Positions 1-7,926 are shown, counted from the first letter of the stretch. The stretch is 44,003 bases of DNA from Bacteroidales bacterium (GCA_017437755.1 JAFRXI010000014.1:1-44003); one strand, 5' to 3'. The notes: a model not told the origin generated them from the letters alone. Numbers and translations: made by a program.

Positions 1-410
1 ATCTGCAGACGCTCCCTCTTTGCGAGCTTCTCATAAGTACCATCTTCCTTCATCTTGTCGATGGTATTCATCTTCTTGACGGCCTTGCGGATGGTGGGGA
101 AGTTGGTGAGCATACCGCCCGGCCACCTCTCAGTTACCGAAGGCATATTGACGGACAGAGCTTTCTCTGACACGACCTCTTTGGCCTGCTTCTTGGTGGC
201 CACGAAGAGGATCTTGCGCCCGCTGCGGGCAAGCTCCTTCATGACCTCGGCGGCCTCGTCTATCTTGACGACAGTCTTGTGCAGGTCGATGATATGGATA
301 CCGTTCTTCTGGTCGAAGATGTACGGTGCCATTTTAGGGTTCCACTTGCGGGCAAGGTGGCCGAAGTGTGCGCCTGCATCAAGCAATTCTTGGAATGTTG
401 TTCTTGACAT
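1..410 (-). CDS. rpsB: 30S ribosomal protein S2 (3' end beyond window)
   Basis: Small-subunit protein S2, needed for assembly of the 30S head and binding of S1-type proteins. The first 136 codons are visible, starting MSRTTFQELLDAGAHFGHLA and continuing through WNPKMAPYIF and the VATKKQAKEVV and TERWPGGMLTN blocks that are typical of S2. The C-terminus and presumably tsf lie to the left of the window. The gene follows rpsI on the same strand after a 184-nt gap, which is long for this operon and appears structured (see the leader feature). No Shine-Dalgarno sequence precedes the ATG, as is usual in Bacteroidota. Confidence 0.96.
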   Translation of the reverse strand, partial: MSRTTFQELLDAGAHFGHLARKWNPKMAPYIFDQKNGIHIIDLHKTVVKIDEAAEVMKELARSGRKILFVATKKQAKEVVSEKALSVNMPSVTERWPGGMLTNFPTIRKAVKKMNTIDKMKEDGTYEKLAKRERLQ

Positions 411-594
411 TGTTCTAATCTGTTTTTTGTTTTCTTTTCATCAATCCCGGAGTAACGGGTTTTCCGGTCTTCAGGATTTTCCGCAGCCTCGGCAATCTTT
501 AAGTAGCTTGCGGAGGATTCACATCCTTGCCGAAGGTCATAAGATTTATCTGACCGGGCTGTGCAATTGACTGTAAATCAGAAGTGTAAATAAA
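411..594 (-). promoter_or_regulatory. rpsB mRNA leader with possible pseudoknot
   Basis: Long untranslated stretch between rpsI and rpsB. Reading the minus strand, CCTTCGGCAA (536-527) can pair with TTGCCGAGG (495-487, one bulge), and CCGCA (513-509) can pair with TGCGG (485-481). The two helices cross, giving an H-type pseudoknot. A small hairpin GGAT-GTGA-ATCC (526-515) sits in the first loop. A further hairpin, CCCG-TTACT-CGGG, lies near 449-461. In enterobacteria the rpsB leader is known to be a target of S2 autoregulation; a similar role here is inference. No TAnnTTTG box was seen in the gap, so transcription probably comes from rplM. Confidence 0.45.
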
Positions 595-984
595 TTAACG
601 CTTGCTGAACTGGAAGCGGCGACGTGCACCAGGCTGACCAGGTTTCTTCCTCTCGACCTCACGGGGATCACGGGTGAGGAAGCCGGCGGCCTTGAGGGTG
701 GAGCGGTAAGCCTCCTTGTCGACCTCGCAAAGTGCGCGGGCGATTCCGAGCCTCACTGCCTCAGCCTGACCTTTGGTACCACCACCTGCGAGGGTAACCT
801 TGATGTCAAACTGGCCTGCCGTACCGGTAACGTCCAGGGGCTGGTTCACGATGTACTGCAGCGAAGCTTCCTTGAAGTAATCCTCGAGGACGCGGCCGTT
901 GATCACGATACTGCCTGTTCCGGGTACGACATAAACACGAGCGACTGCTGATTTACGTCTTCCAAGGGCGTGTTTCTGTTCCAT
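595..984 (-). CDS. rpsI: 30S ribosomal protein S9
   Basis: Small-subunit protein S9, whose C-terminal tail reaches the decoding centre near P-site tRNA. The 129-residue product is full length: it begins [19 protein letters not shown], has the [19 protein letters not shown] block in the middle, and ends with the diagnostic basic tail RRRFQFSKR. It lies 9 nt after rplM, the usual L13-S9 pair, and is clearly in the same operon. The start is the ATG at 984. Confidence 0.98.
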   Translation of the reverse strand: MEQKHALGRRKSAVARVYVVPGTGSIVINGRVLEDYFKEASLQYIVNQPLDVTGTAGQFDIKVTLAGGGTKGQAEAVRLGIARALCEVDKEAYRSTLKAAGFLTRDPREVERKKPGQPGARRRFQFSKR

Positions 985-993
985 GTGCTCTGT

Positions 994-1446
994 TTAGATT
1001 TCGTTTAACTTGATGGGTTTGGGATTCTGTGCCTGGTGCGGATGCTCGGGACCGGCATACACGTAAAGGTTGCCGAGGAGTTTGTCACCAAGACGGGTTT
1101 TGGGGAGCATGCCCTTGACGGACCTGCGGATGAGTTCGGCCGGCCTCTTCTCAAGGATCTCCTTGGGGGTTGTGAAGCGCTGTCCGCCGGGATATCCGGT
1201 GTAGCGGGTGTAAACCCTGTCGGTCATCTTCTTGCCAAGGAGACGGACTTTCTCCGCGTTGATCACGATGACGTTGTCACCGCAGTCCACGTGGGGAGTG
1301 TAGCCCGGCTTGGTCTTTCCGCGAAGGACGAGAGCGACCCTCGAGGCAAGACGACCAAGGATGAGATCCGTTGCGTCAATGACCACCCACTCTTTGTTGA
1401 CAGTTGCCGCGTTGAGCGATACTGTCTTGTAGCTAAGTGTGTCCAC
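994..1446 (-). CDS. rplM: 50S ribosomal protein L13 (GTG start)
   Basis: Large-subunit protein L13, an early-assembly protein. The product is 150 residues. Recognisable blocks are KEWVVIDATDLILGRLAS, YTPHVDCGDNVIVINAEKV, RYTGYPGGQRF, VKGMLPKTRLG and NLYVYAGPEHPH. The frame is open upstream to 1509, but the family starts at (M/V)DTLSYKT, so I chose the GTG at 1446. Residues upstream of that would be encoded by the promoter and hairpin region, which is not credible as coding. It is the first gene of rplM-rpsI-rpsB. Confidence 0.95.
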   Translation of the reverse strand: MDTLSYKTVSLNAATVNKEWVVIDATDLILGRLASRVALVLRGKTKPGYTPHVDCGDNVIVINAEKVRLLGKKMTDRVYTRYTGYPGGQRFTTPKEILEKRPAELIRRSVKGMLPKTRLGDKLLGNLYVYAGPEHPHQAQNPKPIKLNEI

Positions 1447-1473
1447 TGTCTTGATCTTTAATGGTTTATAACT

Positions 1474-1509
1474 AAAAAATTGCGATCCCTCCGTAAAAAG
1501 GGACCGCAA
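1474..1509 (-). terminator. Hairpin plus T-run between lpxK and rplM
   Basis: On the minus strand TTGCGGTCCC (1509-1500) pairs with GGGATCGCAA (1489-1480) over 10 bp with one G-U pair and a 10-nt loop, and is followed directly by TTTTTT (1479-1474). This is a good intrinsic terminator. Its left arm overlaps the -7 box of the rplM promoter, so only read-through transcripts from lpxK would contain the full hairpin. Confidence 0.7.
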
Positions 1510-1538
1510 ATATACGAATTATGTTCCATTAAAGCAAA
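1507..1538 (-). promoter_or_regulatory. rplM operon promoter
   Basis: Bacteroides-type promoter on the minus strand: TTTG at 1538-1535, a 20-nt spacer, then TATATTTG at 1514-1507. The lpxK stop codon (1529-1531) lies inside it. Expected transcription start is about 1501, giving a leader of roughly 55 nt before the GTG of rplM. Confidence 0.75.
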
Positions 1539-2668
1539 TTTTTAAGACGGGAGAGCATTTCAGCCTCGAAGATCGTCTTTTCCACATCGGTGAGGAAAGC
1601 GACCTCGATAGGAACCTGGAACAGCCGCCGCTTGAGGCTGTCGGGCACTCCCCTGGTATCGGTGATCCTCTGCGAATCCTTCTCGGTGGTGGCGACCACG
1701 GCCGTGGGGAAGTTCTTTGTGGCCGCGACCACACCCTTGATGTCGGAAGGCGTGTACTTGTGGTGGTCGGGGAAGTTGAAACGCTTGACTATCTTATAAT
1801 TGTCCGAGAGATAGTTCCTGAGCGGGCCGTCCTTGGCGATGCCGGTGAACAGGATCAGCCTCTGGGAGTAGGTGTACCGGGTGTCCGCTTCCTCGTAAAC
1901 CGGGCGCATGGGACTGTAGGCGATGGTGGAGAAGAACAGCATCTGCCGCTTCCCCCCGACGGTGGTCCCGCTGCAGGTGGAGGTGGTATAGCCCTTTATG
2001 TCGAGGTATCCGGCCCATTTCCCCCTTTCCCACTCGTCCAGATAGGCGGGGCATTTGGTCACTATCACCATGTCGGCCTCGTGTATCCTGGAAGGAAGGT
2101 CCCTGAGGCGGCCCAGGGGCAGCAGGGAATCCTTGTGAAGCGGCCGTCCGTAATCCACCAGCACTATTTTCAGCGAGGCGTCGAGCCTCCGGTGCTGGAA
2201 CGCGTCGTCCAGGACTATGATATCGGCCTTGGGGATATCCTTGTCGGGGCATTTCCGGGCCTTTCGCGACGTCTTGAGGAGTTCCGGGTCGGCCAGGAAC
2301 GCACATCCTTCCACCCTGTCCCTGTCCACCGCCACGGTGACGGAAGGGAATTTCTTTGCCATCTGCAGGGGTTCGTCGCCGAAATCGCCGGCAGCGCCGT
2401 CCCTGGTGACCTTCCGGAATCCCCTGGTTTTCCTCTTGTACCCCCTCGACAGTACGGCGATGTTGCTGTAGGCCCAGTCGTCGGAACCGAGCAGCGTCCT
2501 GAGGATCATCTCCGTATGGGGAGTCTTGCCGGTACCGCCGGCGGTTATGTTCCCCACGCATACAGTGGGGACGGATGCCTTGGTGGATTTGAGGATACCG
2601 TGACGGTAGAGGGCGTTTTTGACCGCCAGGGTCAGGGAATAGGGAAAGAGGATTATCTTGTCCAACAT
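1529..2668 (-). CDS. lpxK: Tetraacyldisaccharide 4'-kinase
   Basis: Phosphorylates the 4' position of the lipid A disaccharide precursor at the inner membrane, using ATP. The 379-residue product has an N-terminal hydrophobic segment (IILFPYSLTLAVKNALY), then the family's P-loop GNITAGGTGKTP at about residues 39-50, SRGYKRKTRG, GDEP, VAVDRDR and the DIIVLDDAFQHRRL block that defines LpxK. The frame is open for 20 more codons upstream, but a promoter -7 box sits inside that stretch, so I place the start at the ATG at 2668 (MLDKIILF). Downstream it overlaps the rplM promoter. Confidence 0.95.
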   Translation of the reverse strand: MLDKIILFPYSLTLAVKNALYRHGILKSTKASVPTVCVGNITAGGTGKTPHTEMILRTLLGSDDWAYSNIAVLSRGYKRKTRGFRKVTRDGAAGDFGDEPLQMAKKFPSVTVAVDRDRVEGCAFLADPELLKTSRKARKCPDKDIPKADIIVLDDAFQHRRLDASLKIVLVDYGRPLHKDSLLPLGRLRDLPSRIHEADMVIVTKCPAYLDEWERGKWAGYLDIKGYTTSTCSGTTVGGKRQMLFFSTIAYSPMRPVYEEADTRYTYSQRLILFTGIAKDGPLRNYLSDNYKIVKRFNFPDHHKYTPSDIKGVVAATKNFPTAVVATTEKDSQRITDTRGVPDSLKRRLFQVPIEVAFLTDVEKTIFEAEMLSRLKNLL

Positions 2669-2691
2669 AACACGGGTGACGACGTAACCTG

Positions 2692-2722
2692 CAAATATAA
2701 CCATGTTTGTCGTTTTTTCAAA
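2692..2722 (-). promoter_or_regulatory. lpxK promoter
   Basis: TTTG at 2722-2719, 19-nt spacer, TATATTTG at 2699-2692 on the minus strand. Expected start near 2686, leaving an untranslated leader of about 18 nt before the lpxK ATG at 2668. This is the main reason for rejecting the longer upstream reading frame. Confidence 0.7.
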
Positions 2723-2796
2723 AACCACATATCTATTATTGAACCGTTATCTTAATTAAAAACCATACATACCGGTTATATTTGCAAACTTTAATA

Positions 2797-2841
2797 TTGA
2801 GGGAGTTCCCTCAAACTCCCCGGTCGGCCTACGGCCTCCGA
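2797..2841. repeat. REP-like palindromic repeat, copy 1
   Basis: Intergenic element made of a perfect 8-bp hairpin (TTGAGGGA-GT-TCCCTCAA, 2797-2814) followed by GGTCGGCCTACGGCCTCCGA (2822-2841), itself a small GGCC-TAC-GGCC palindrome. A second copy with the same layout lies at 40359-40406; the 20-mer matches at 19 of 20 positions. It sits between the divergent lpxK and dus genes. Confidence 0.55.
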
Positions 2842-2868
2842 AAGAACGTTATTTTCATCTGAAACCAT

Positions 2869-2876
2869 TATCTTTG
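2869..2876 (+). promoter_or_regulatory. Possible dus -7 box
   Basis: TATCTTTG matches TAnnTTTG. It ends only 6 nt before the ATG at 2883, so the mRNA would be leaderless or nearly so. No clear TTTG lies 19-22 nt upstream (TTTT around 2851 is the closest). A second box, TATATTTG at 2777-2784, could give a longer leader running through the REP-like element. Confidence 0.45.
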
Positions 2877-2882
2877 CAGGGA

Positions 2883-3917
2883 ATGAAAATCGGGAAAACA
2901 GACCTTGGGGAACGGCCGGTGCTGCTGGCGCCGATGGAGGACGTGACGGACGCGTCCTTCCGGATACTTTGCAGGGAGCAGGGTGCCGCCATGGTCTATA
3001 CCGAATTCATCTCGTCCGACGGCCTGATCCGCGACGCCCGCAAGGCCATCGCCAAGATGGTCACCTCCGACGCTGAGGCGCCCGTGGGCATCCAGATCTA
3101 CGGGAACATCCCCGAAGCCATGGTGGATGCCGCCATGATGGCCGACAGGGCCGCCGAGATTGCCGGAGGCCACGGAGCCGACGTCATCGACATAAACTTC
3201 GGCTGCCCGGTTTCCAAGATCGCGGGACGGGGAGCCGGTTCGGGAATGATGAAGGATCCCGACAAGATGGTGGCCATAACAAAGGCGGTGGTGGAGGCAG
3301 TAGGGAAACCGGTTACGGTCAAGACCAGGCTCGGCTGGGACGAGGGCTCGAAGATAATCGTGGAACTGGCCGAGAGGCTTCAGGACACCGGCATACAGGC
3401 GCTCACCATACACGGACGGACCCGCTGCCAGATGTACAAGGGCGAAGCCGACTGGACCCTGATCGGGAAGGTCAGGGAAAACCCCAGGATGCACATCCCG
3501 ATAATCGGCAACGGAGACGTGAATTCAGCCCGGAAGGCGCTGGAAGCTTTTGAAAGATACGGGGTTGACGGGATCATGGTGGGCAGGGCATCCTTCGGGA
3601 GACCGTGGATCTTTGCCCAGATCCGCCACCTGCTGGACACCGGGAAAGAGATGGAACCCCCTTCCGTAAGGGAAAGGGTCGCGTTGGCAAAGCGGCATTT
3701 CAAGCTTTCCCTTGACCTCAAGGGCCCCGTCACCGGGGTATATGAGATGAGACGGCACCTCAGCTGCTATTTCAAGGGCCTCCCCGATTTCAAGCCCACC
3801 AGGATGCGGCTCGTCACCGAAACCGACCCCGAGGCCATCCTCGCCACCCTCGACTATGTGGCTGACCGCTGGGGCGACTTCCCGTTCACCGACGAAACCT
3901 CCGCTTATGGACTGTGA
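2883..3917 (+). CDS. dusB: tRNA-dihydrouridine synthase (DusB-like)
   Basis: FMN-dependent enzyme that reduces uridine to dihydrouridine in the D-loop of tRNA. The 344-residue product has the Dus signatures in order: LLAPMEDVTDASFR near the start, the INFGCPVSKIAGRGAG block with the conserved cysteine at residue 108, KTRLGWD, TIHGRTRCQMYKG, IIGNGDV and GIMVGRASFGRPWIF. The frame also opens at a TTG at 2874, but the ATG at 2883 (MKIGKTDLGERPVLLAP) fits the family. The assignment to DusB rather than another Dus subgroup is by general similarity. Its stop codon directly abuts the stop of the convergent DAHP synthase gene. Confidence 0.93.
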   Translation: MKIGKTDLGERPVLLAPMEDVTDASFRILCREQGAAMVYTEFISSDGLIRDARKAIAKMVTSDAEAPVGIQIYGNIPEAMVDAAMMADRAAEIAGGHGADVIDINFGCPVSKIAGRGAGSGMMKDPDKMVAITKAVVEAVGKPVTVKTRLGWDEGSKIIVELAERLQDTGIQALTIHGRTRCQMYKGEADWTLIGKVRENPRMHIPIIGNGDVNSARKALEAFERYGVDGIMVGRASFGRPWIFAQIRHLLDTGKEMEPPSVRERVALAKRHFKLSLDLKGPVTGVYEMRRHLSCYFKGLPDFKPTRMRLVTETDPEAILATLDYVADRWGDFPFTDETSAYGL

Positions 3918-5009
3918 TTATTCCGACAGTATCTGGTTCTGGGTCCTTACGGACTCGTCGTGTATGGCATTGAAGACAGCACGGATGAAATCCTCCGAAA
4001 GGCCGTAGGCGCGTCCCTTTTCAATCATGCTCCCAAGCAGGGAATCCCACCTGGATGTCTGCAGGATGGCGATATTGTGCTCCTTCTTGTACTGCCCGAT
4101 CTTGCGGCTGACGTTCATCCTGGAGCTGAATGAATAAAGGAGTCCTTCGTCGATGATGTCGATCTGTGCCCTCAGCTGGTCGATCCCCTCGCGGTAGGTG
4201 GGCGAATCCGAATCCTTGTCCCTGACCACTATCTTCCCGAGCATTTCCCGCAGTCCCTCCGGAGTCAGCTGCTGCGCCGAATCGCTCAGTGCGCACTCCG
4301 GATGGCAGTGCGACTCGATCATAAGCCCCTCAAGGCCCAGGTCCAGGGCGGTCTGCGAGAGTTCCAGCAGGTATTTCCGGCTTCCGCCCATGTGGGAAGG
4401 GTCGGCAAAGAACGGCAGTCCCGGATACCGGGTCCTCAGTTCAATGGCTATCTTCCACTGGGGATCGTTCCGGTAGAGGATGTCCTCCGATGTGGAAAAA
4501 CCCCTGTGTATGACTCCCAGCTTGCGGATTCTGGCCCTGTTGAGCCTTTCAAGCGCACCTATCCAGAGGTCGAGGTCGGGATTCACCGGGTTTTTCACCA
4601 GAACGGGGATGTCGGTGTCCTGGAGGGCGTCGGCAAGCTCCTGCACCAGGAAAGGGTTGGCCGTGGTGCGGGCACCTATCCAGACTATGTCCACTCCGTA
4701 CTTGATGCACTCGAACACGTGCTTTGCGCTGGCCACTTCCGTCCCCACCTTCATGCCGAACTCGTGCTTGACCTTCTGGAGCCACTTGAGGCCGGGTGCG
4801 CCCACTCCCTCGAAGCTTCCCGGATGGGTCCTGGGTTTCCAGATACCGGCACGGAAAACATGGATCCCCAGGTCGTGGAGTCCGCGGGCAGTCTCCATTA
4901 CCTGTTCTTCGGACTCGGCGCTGCAGGGGCCGGCAATGATCATCGGCCTGGGCAGGGTGAAAAAGCCCCACTCCTCCACGGGAGTAATCTCTAAAGGTCT
5001 GCTGCTCAT
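3918..5009 (-). CDS. Bifunctional DAHP synthase / chorismate mutase
   Basis: Fusion of the first enzyme of the shikimate pathway with chorismate mutase. Residues about 20-260 are a type I-beta DAHP synthase (PMIIAGPCSAES, FRAGIWKPRTHPGSFEG, GTEVA, WIGARTTANP, KNPVNPD, HRGFS, FADPSHMGGSR, IESHCHPE). Residues about 270-355 are an all-helical AroQ-type mutase (LRAQIDIIDEGLLYSFSSRM, KIGQYKKEHN, and a C-terminal helix ending FNAIHDESVRTQN). The order synthase-then-mutase is common in Bacteroidota, where the mutase part often confers feedback control by prephenate. It is the last gene of the Phe/Tyr operon and overlaps tyrA by 4 nt (ATGA). Confidence 0.94.
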   Translation of the reverse strand: MSSRPLEITPVEEWGFFTLPRPMIIAGPCSAESEEQVMETARGLHDLGIHVFRAGIWKPRTHPGSFEGVGAPGLKWLQKVKHEFGMKVGTEVASAKHVFECIKYGVDIVWIGARTTANPFLVQELADALQDTDIPVLVKNPVNPDLDLWIGALERLNRARIRKLGVIHRGFSTSEDILYRNDPQWKIAIELRTRYPGLPFFADPSHMGGSRKYLLELSQTALDLGLEGLMIESHCHPECALSDSAQQLTPEGLREMLGKIVVRDKDSDSPTYREGIDQLRAQIDIIDEGLLYSFSSRMNVSRKIGQYKKEHNIAILQTSRWDSLLGSMIEKGRAYGLSEDFIRAVFNAIHDESVRTQNQILSE

Positions 5010-5860
5010 CGTATTATCTTTTTAATCTTGTTCGCATCTTCAATGAGGGAACGGATTCCCGGGCCGTCGAAATCCTCAATCGCATCCCTGAAAAGCCGCA
5101 TCTTTTCTATATAGGTGTCTATCACCTTCAGCACGTTGTCCCTGTTCTGGATGAGTATGGGTTCCCACATGTCGGCATTGCTCTTTGCGAGGCGGACAGT
5201 GGAAGAGAATCCTCCGGAGGCCAGGTCAAAGATATGCTTCTCGTCCTTTTCCTTGTCCAGGACGGTAAGGGCCAGGGCGAAGGATGTAACGTGCGAGATA
5301 TGCGACACATAGGCCGTATGGACGTCGTGACTGGAAGAACTCATGTAGATAAGCCTCATGTTGAGGACGTTGTACAGTTCTTCCACGGCCTTGAGGGCCT
5401 TTGGCGACGACTCCTCATGGTCGGCGATTATGCAGGCCCTTCCGTCGAAAAGTCCGCTCATGGCGGCCCATGGGCCGGAGTATTCCGTTCCGGCCATGGG
5501 ATGGGTAGCCACGAACTGCCTCCTTGCCGGGTGGAACCTGGTGGCGAGGGATATCTCTTCCTTGGTGGAGCAGGTGTCGATTACCACCTTGTCCGCAGCC
5601 CCTGCCGCATCAAACCGGTCGAGGATGTCGCCCACGAGGTGGACCGCCGTTCCAACCGGAACCGCAACCACCACTATATCAGATTGTTCCACGCACTCGT
5701 CAAGGCCCACTACCTTGTCGGCAAGCCCAATCCTCAGCGCAGCCTCGGCATGGAGCGGATCGTTTTCCACGCCAAGGATCCTGTCGGCGAAGCCCCTCCT
5801 CCTGAGGTCGACGGCCATGGACCCGCCGATGAGTCCAAGGCCTATTACTCCTATAGTCAT
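5006..5860 (-). CDS. tyrA: Prephenate dehydrogenase
   Basis: NAD-dependent oxidative decarboxylation of prephenate to 4-hydroxyphenylpyruvate, the tyrosine branch. The 284-residue product starts with the Rossmann motif GVIGLGLIGGS (residues 3-13), has DTCSTKEEI and the THPMAGTEYSGP substrate-binding block, and ends in a helical dimerisation domain. There is no fused mutase or ACT domain; the mutase is on the neighbouring gene. It overlaps both neighbours by 4 nt, indicating translational coupling within the pheA operon. Confidence 0.94.
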   Translation of the reverse strand: MTIGVIGLGLIGGSMAVDLRRRGFADRILGVENDPLHAEAALRIGLADKVVGLDECVEQSDIVVVAVPVGTAVHLVGDILDRFDAAGAADKVVIDTCSTKEEISLATRFHPARRQFVATHPMAGTEYSGPWAAMSGLFDGRACIIADHEESSPKALKAVEELYNVLNMRLIYMSSSSHDVHTAYVSHISHVTSFALALTVLDKEKDEKHIFDLASGGFSSTVRLAKSNADMWEPILIQNRDNVLKVIDTYIEKMRLFRDAIEDFDGPGIRSLIEDANKIKKIIR

Positions 5861-7056
5861 AAAACGTTTCTTATTCTGTCATAAGCCTTTTCAAGGGTTT
5901 CCACCGGGGCGCAGAGGGAAATCCGGACATAGCCGCTGCCGTTGCGCCCGAAGATGAATCCGGGGGTTATGAAGACGCCGGCGCCGTGGAGGACGGCCTC
6001 CGAAAGTCTTTCGCCAAGGGTTTCCTCAGTCCTGCCTTTTACAAGCGGACTGTCCTCCGGCACCTTGCCCCAAAGGAAAAGTCCCTGGCTTTCAGCGTTG
6101 TACCTGACGCCCAGAAGGTCGAATATCCTTCCTGCCGCCACCCTGCGGAGACGATACCCGGCGTTCAGCGCGGCAAACCATTCCGGCCCCTGGGAGAGAG
6201 CCTCCACCGCAGCAAGCTGCAGTGGCCTGAACATTCCGGAATCCATCTGGCTCTTGACCTTCAGGACCTCCGAAACCAACTCCTGCGATCCTCCCACCAT
6301 ACCTATCCTCCACCCCGACATGTTGTGGGCCTTGCTAAGGGAATTCAGCTCAAGGCAGCACTCCCGGGCACCGGGCACCGAAAGTATGGACAGAGGCCTG
6401 TCATTAAGTATGAAGCTGTAAGGATTATCATTGACTATCAACACCTTATATCTGAGTCCAAAGTCCACCAGGCGGCGGAAAAGTTCCTCGGAAGCCGGTG
6501 CGCCGGTGGGCATATGGGGATAGTTCACCCACATGACCCTGGCCCCTTGGGCCCTGGCCTCGAGGTCATCCCAATCCGGCATCCATCCGTTTTCCTCCAT
6601 GAGGCCGTAGGTTACGATTTCCGCCTCGGCAAGGCGTGAGGCCGAGGTATAGGTGGGATAGCCCGGGTCCGGGACCAGCACCTTGTCGCCCTTGTTGACG
6701 AATGCCATGGAAATCAGCAGTATTCCCTCCTTGGAGCCGGTAAGCGGCTGGATCTCCGTGGCCGGATCCAGCGACTCGCCGTAATACCTAGAATACCAAT
6801 CGGAGAAAGCCCGCCTGAGTTCAGGTATGCCGACGTAGGGCTGGTAGGCATGGTTGCCAGGTTTAACGGCCTCTGAAACAAGCGTTTCCACCGCTGCCGA
6901 CGGAGGCATCCCGTCGGGTGCCCCAATCCCGAGGTTGATGACAGGGTCTCGTCCCAAGGCGGTCCTGTCCCGGTTCATCGCGGCAATCTCCCTGAGTTTA
7001 CGGGAGAAATAGTATTCCTTTACGCCGCCGGTACGTTGTGCTGGTTCAATTATCAT
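5857..7056 (-). CDS. PLP-dependent aminotransferase (aromatic branch)
   Basis: Class I/II aminotransferase of 399 residues. Visible signatures are the Y-x-P-Y substrate loop (AYQPYVGIPELRRAF), GSKEG, the cofactor-binding DNPYS near residue 210, and the Schiff-base lysine in NSLSKAHNMSGWR (K242). The usual NPTG is replaced by HMPTG, which I recall as normal in Bacteroidota homologues. Its place between pheA and tyrA, with 4-nt overlaps on both sides, suggests it makes phenylalanine and/or tyrosine from the keto acids, or acts on prephenate; substrate specificity cannot be read from the sequence. Confidence 0.9.
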   Translation of the reverse strand: MIIEPAQRTGGVKEYYFSRKLREIAAMNRDRTALGRDPVINLGIGAPDGMPPSAAVETLVSEAVKPGNHAYQPYVGIPELRRAFSDWYSRYYGESLDPATEIQPLTGSKEGILLISMAFVNKGDKVLVPDPGYPTYTSASRLAEAEIVTYGLMEENGWMPDWDDLEARAQGARVMWVNYPHMPTGAPASEELFRRLVDFGLRYKVLIVNDNPYSFILNDRPLSILSVPGARECCLELNSLSKAHNMSGWRIGMVGGSQELVSEVLKVKSQMDSGMFRPLQLAAVEALSQGPEWFAALNAGYRLRRVAAGRIFDLLGVRYNAESQGLFLWGKVPEDSPLVKGRTEETLGERLSEAVLHGAGVFITPGFIFGRNGSGYVRISLCAPVETLEKAYDRIRNVL

Positions 7057-7892
7057 ATCGCGCTCTGGTATTCGCCAAGTATCCTGAGGTCATCGATCAG
7101 GGGACGGACCGCCGACAGCGCCTGGCGGTACCGCTCCAGGTCCTGGAACTTTATGTCCACATAGAAGAAATACTGCCAGCTGCGGCCCGGGATGGGAAGC
7201 GACTGGATCCTCGTAAGGTTCATTCCGTAGAAGGAAAGGATGGTAAGAATATTGGAGAGCGAGCCCGGGGTATGCGGAAGGGTGAAGCAGAGCGACGCCT
7301 TGTTGAGGCGGTCCTCCGGAATCACAAGGCCGTCGTCCAGGATCACAAAGCGGGTGAAGTTGTCCTTATAGGTTTCTATGCTCTCCCTAAGTACCTCAAG
7401 GCCATATATTTCCGCCGAGAGCAGCGAAGCCACGGCCCCAACTCCCACAAGGCCTTCGCGGGCCACCTCGGCCGCACTCTTGGCGGTATCCTCGCTCTCC
7501 ACCACCTTTATCCACGGGCACTGCTTTTCAAAGAAATCACGCGTCTGGTTGATGGCCATGTAATGGGTCCGGACCTCCCTGATATCCTCCAGCACCTGCC
7601 CCGGGAGGGCCATGAGGTTCTGCTGGATACGGAGGTAGACCTCGCCCTTTATCCTGTTCCCGTGTGAACGCAGGAGCTCGAAGTTCCTTACAAGGCCGCC
7701 CGAGACGGTGTTCTCCACCGCCATCACCGCAGAATCGGCCCGGCCGTCTTCCATGGCCAGGTACAGGTCGGCAAAGGTGTCGCAGGCGACGCTGCCGGGA
7801 ATGCATCCATCATCTAACGAGGCATAGAACCGCCTCGCCGCCTCCTCGTGGAAACAGCCCCTGTACCCCTGGATCGCTACTTTTCTTTCCAT
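7053..7892 (-). CDS. pheA: Prephenate dehydratase
   Basis: Converts prephenate to phenylpyruvate, the phenylalanine branch. The 279-residue product carries AIQGYRGCFHEEAARRF at the start, AVENTVSGG near residues 58-66, the catalytic TRF motif at residues 180-182 (DNFTRFVIL), and a C-terminal ACT domain (about 197-275, SLCFTLPHTPGSLSNIL and the LTRIQSLP phenylalanine-binding motif), so allosteric inhibition by Phe is expected. The frame is open 15 codons upstream, but that stretch is the attenuator hairpin, so the ATG at 7892 is the start. It is the first structural gene of the operon. Confidence 0.95.
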   Translation of the reverse strand: MERKVAIQGYRGCFHEEAARRFYASLDDGCIPGSVACDTFADLYLAMEDGRADSAVMAVENTVSGGLVRNFELLRSHGNRIKGEVYLRIQQNLMALPGQVLEDIREVRTHYMAINQTRDFFEKQCPWIKVVESEDTAKSAAEVAREGLVGVGAVASLLSAEIYGLEVLRESIETYKDNFTRFVILDDGLVIPEDRLNKASLCFTLPHTPGSLSNILTILSFYGMNLTRIQSLPIPGRSWQYFFYVDIKFQDLERYRQALSAVRPLIDDLRILGEYQSAI

Positions 7893-7897
7893 TTGAT

Positions 7898-7926
7898 AAA
7901 AAAGGGGCCATCCTTGCGGACAGCCC
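7898..7926 (-). terminator. Attenuator terminator of the pheA operon
   Basis: On the minus strand GGGCTGTCC (7926-7918) pairs with GGATGGCCC (7913-7905) over 9 bp around a GCAA tetraloop, followed by C and TTTTTT (7903-7898). It ends only 5 nt before the pheA ATG, so it can only act to stop transcription into pheA. Its left arm can alternatively pair with CGGACAG at 7969-7963 (CTGTCCG, 7923-7917), which would be the antiterminator. Confidence 0.85.

Noticed and set aside
1447-1509. Longer L13 N-terminus starting at 1509
   Set aside because: The stretch is the hairpin and lies at or before the predicted transcription start; L13 homologues begin at (M/V)DTLSYKT.
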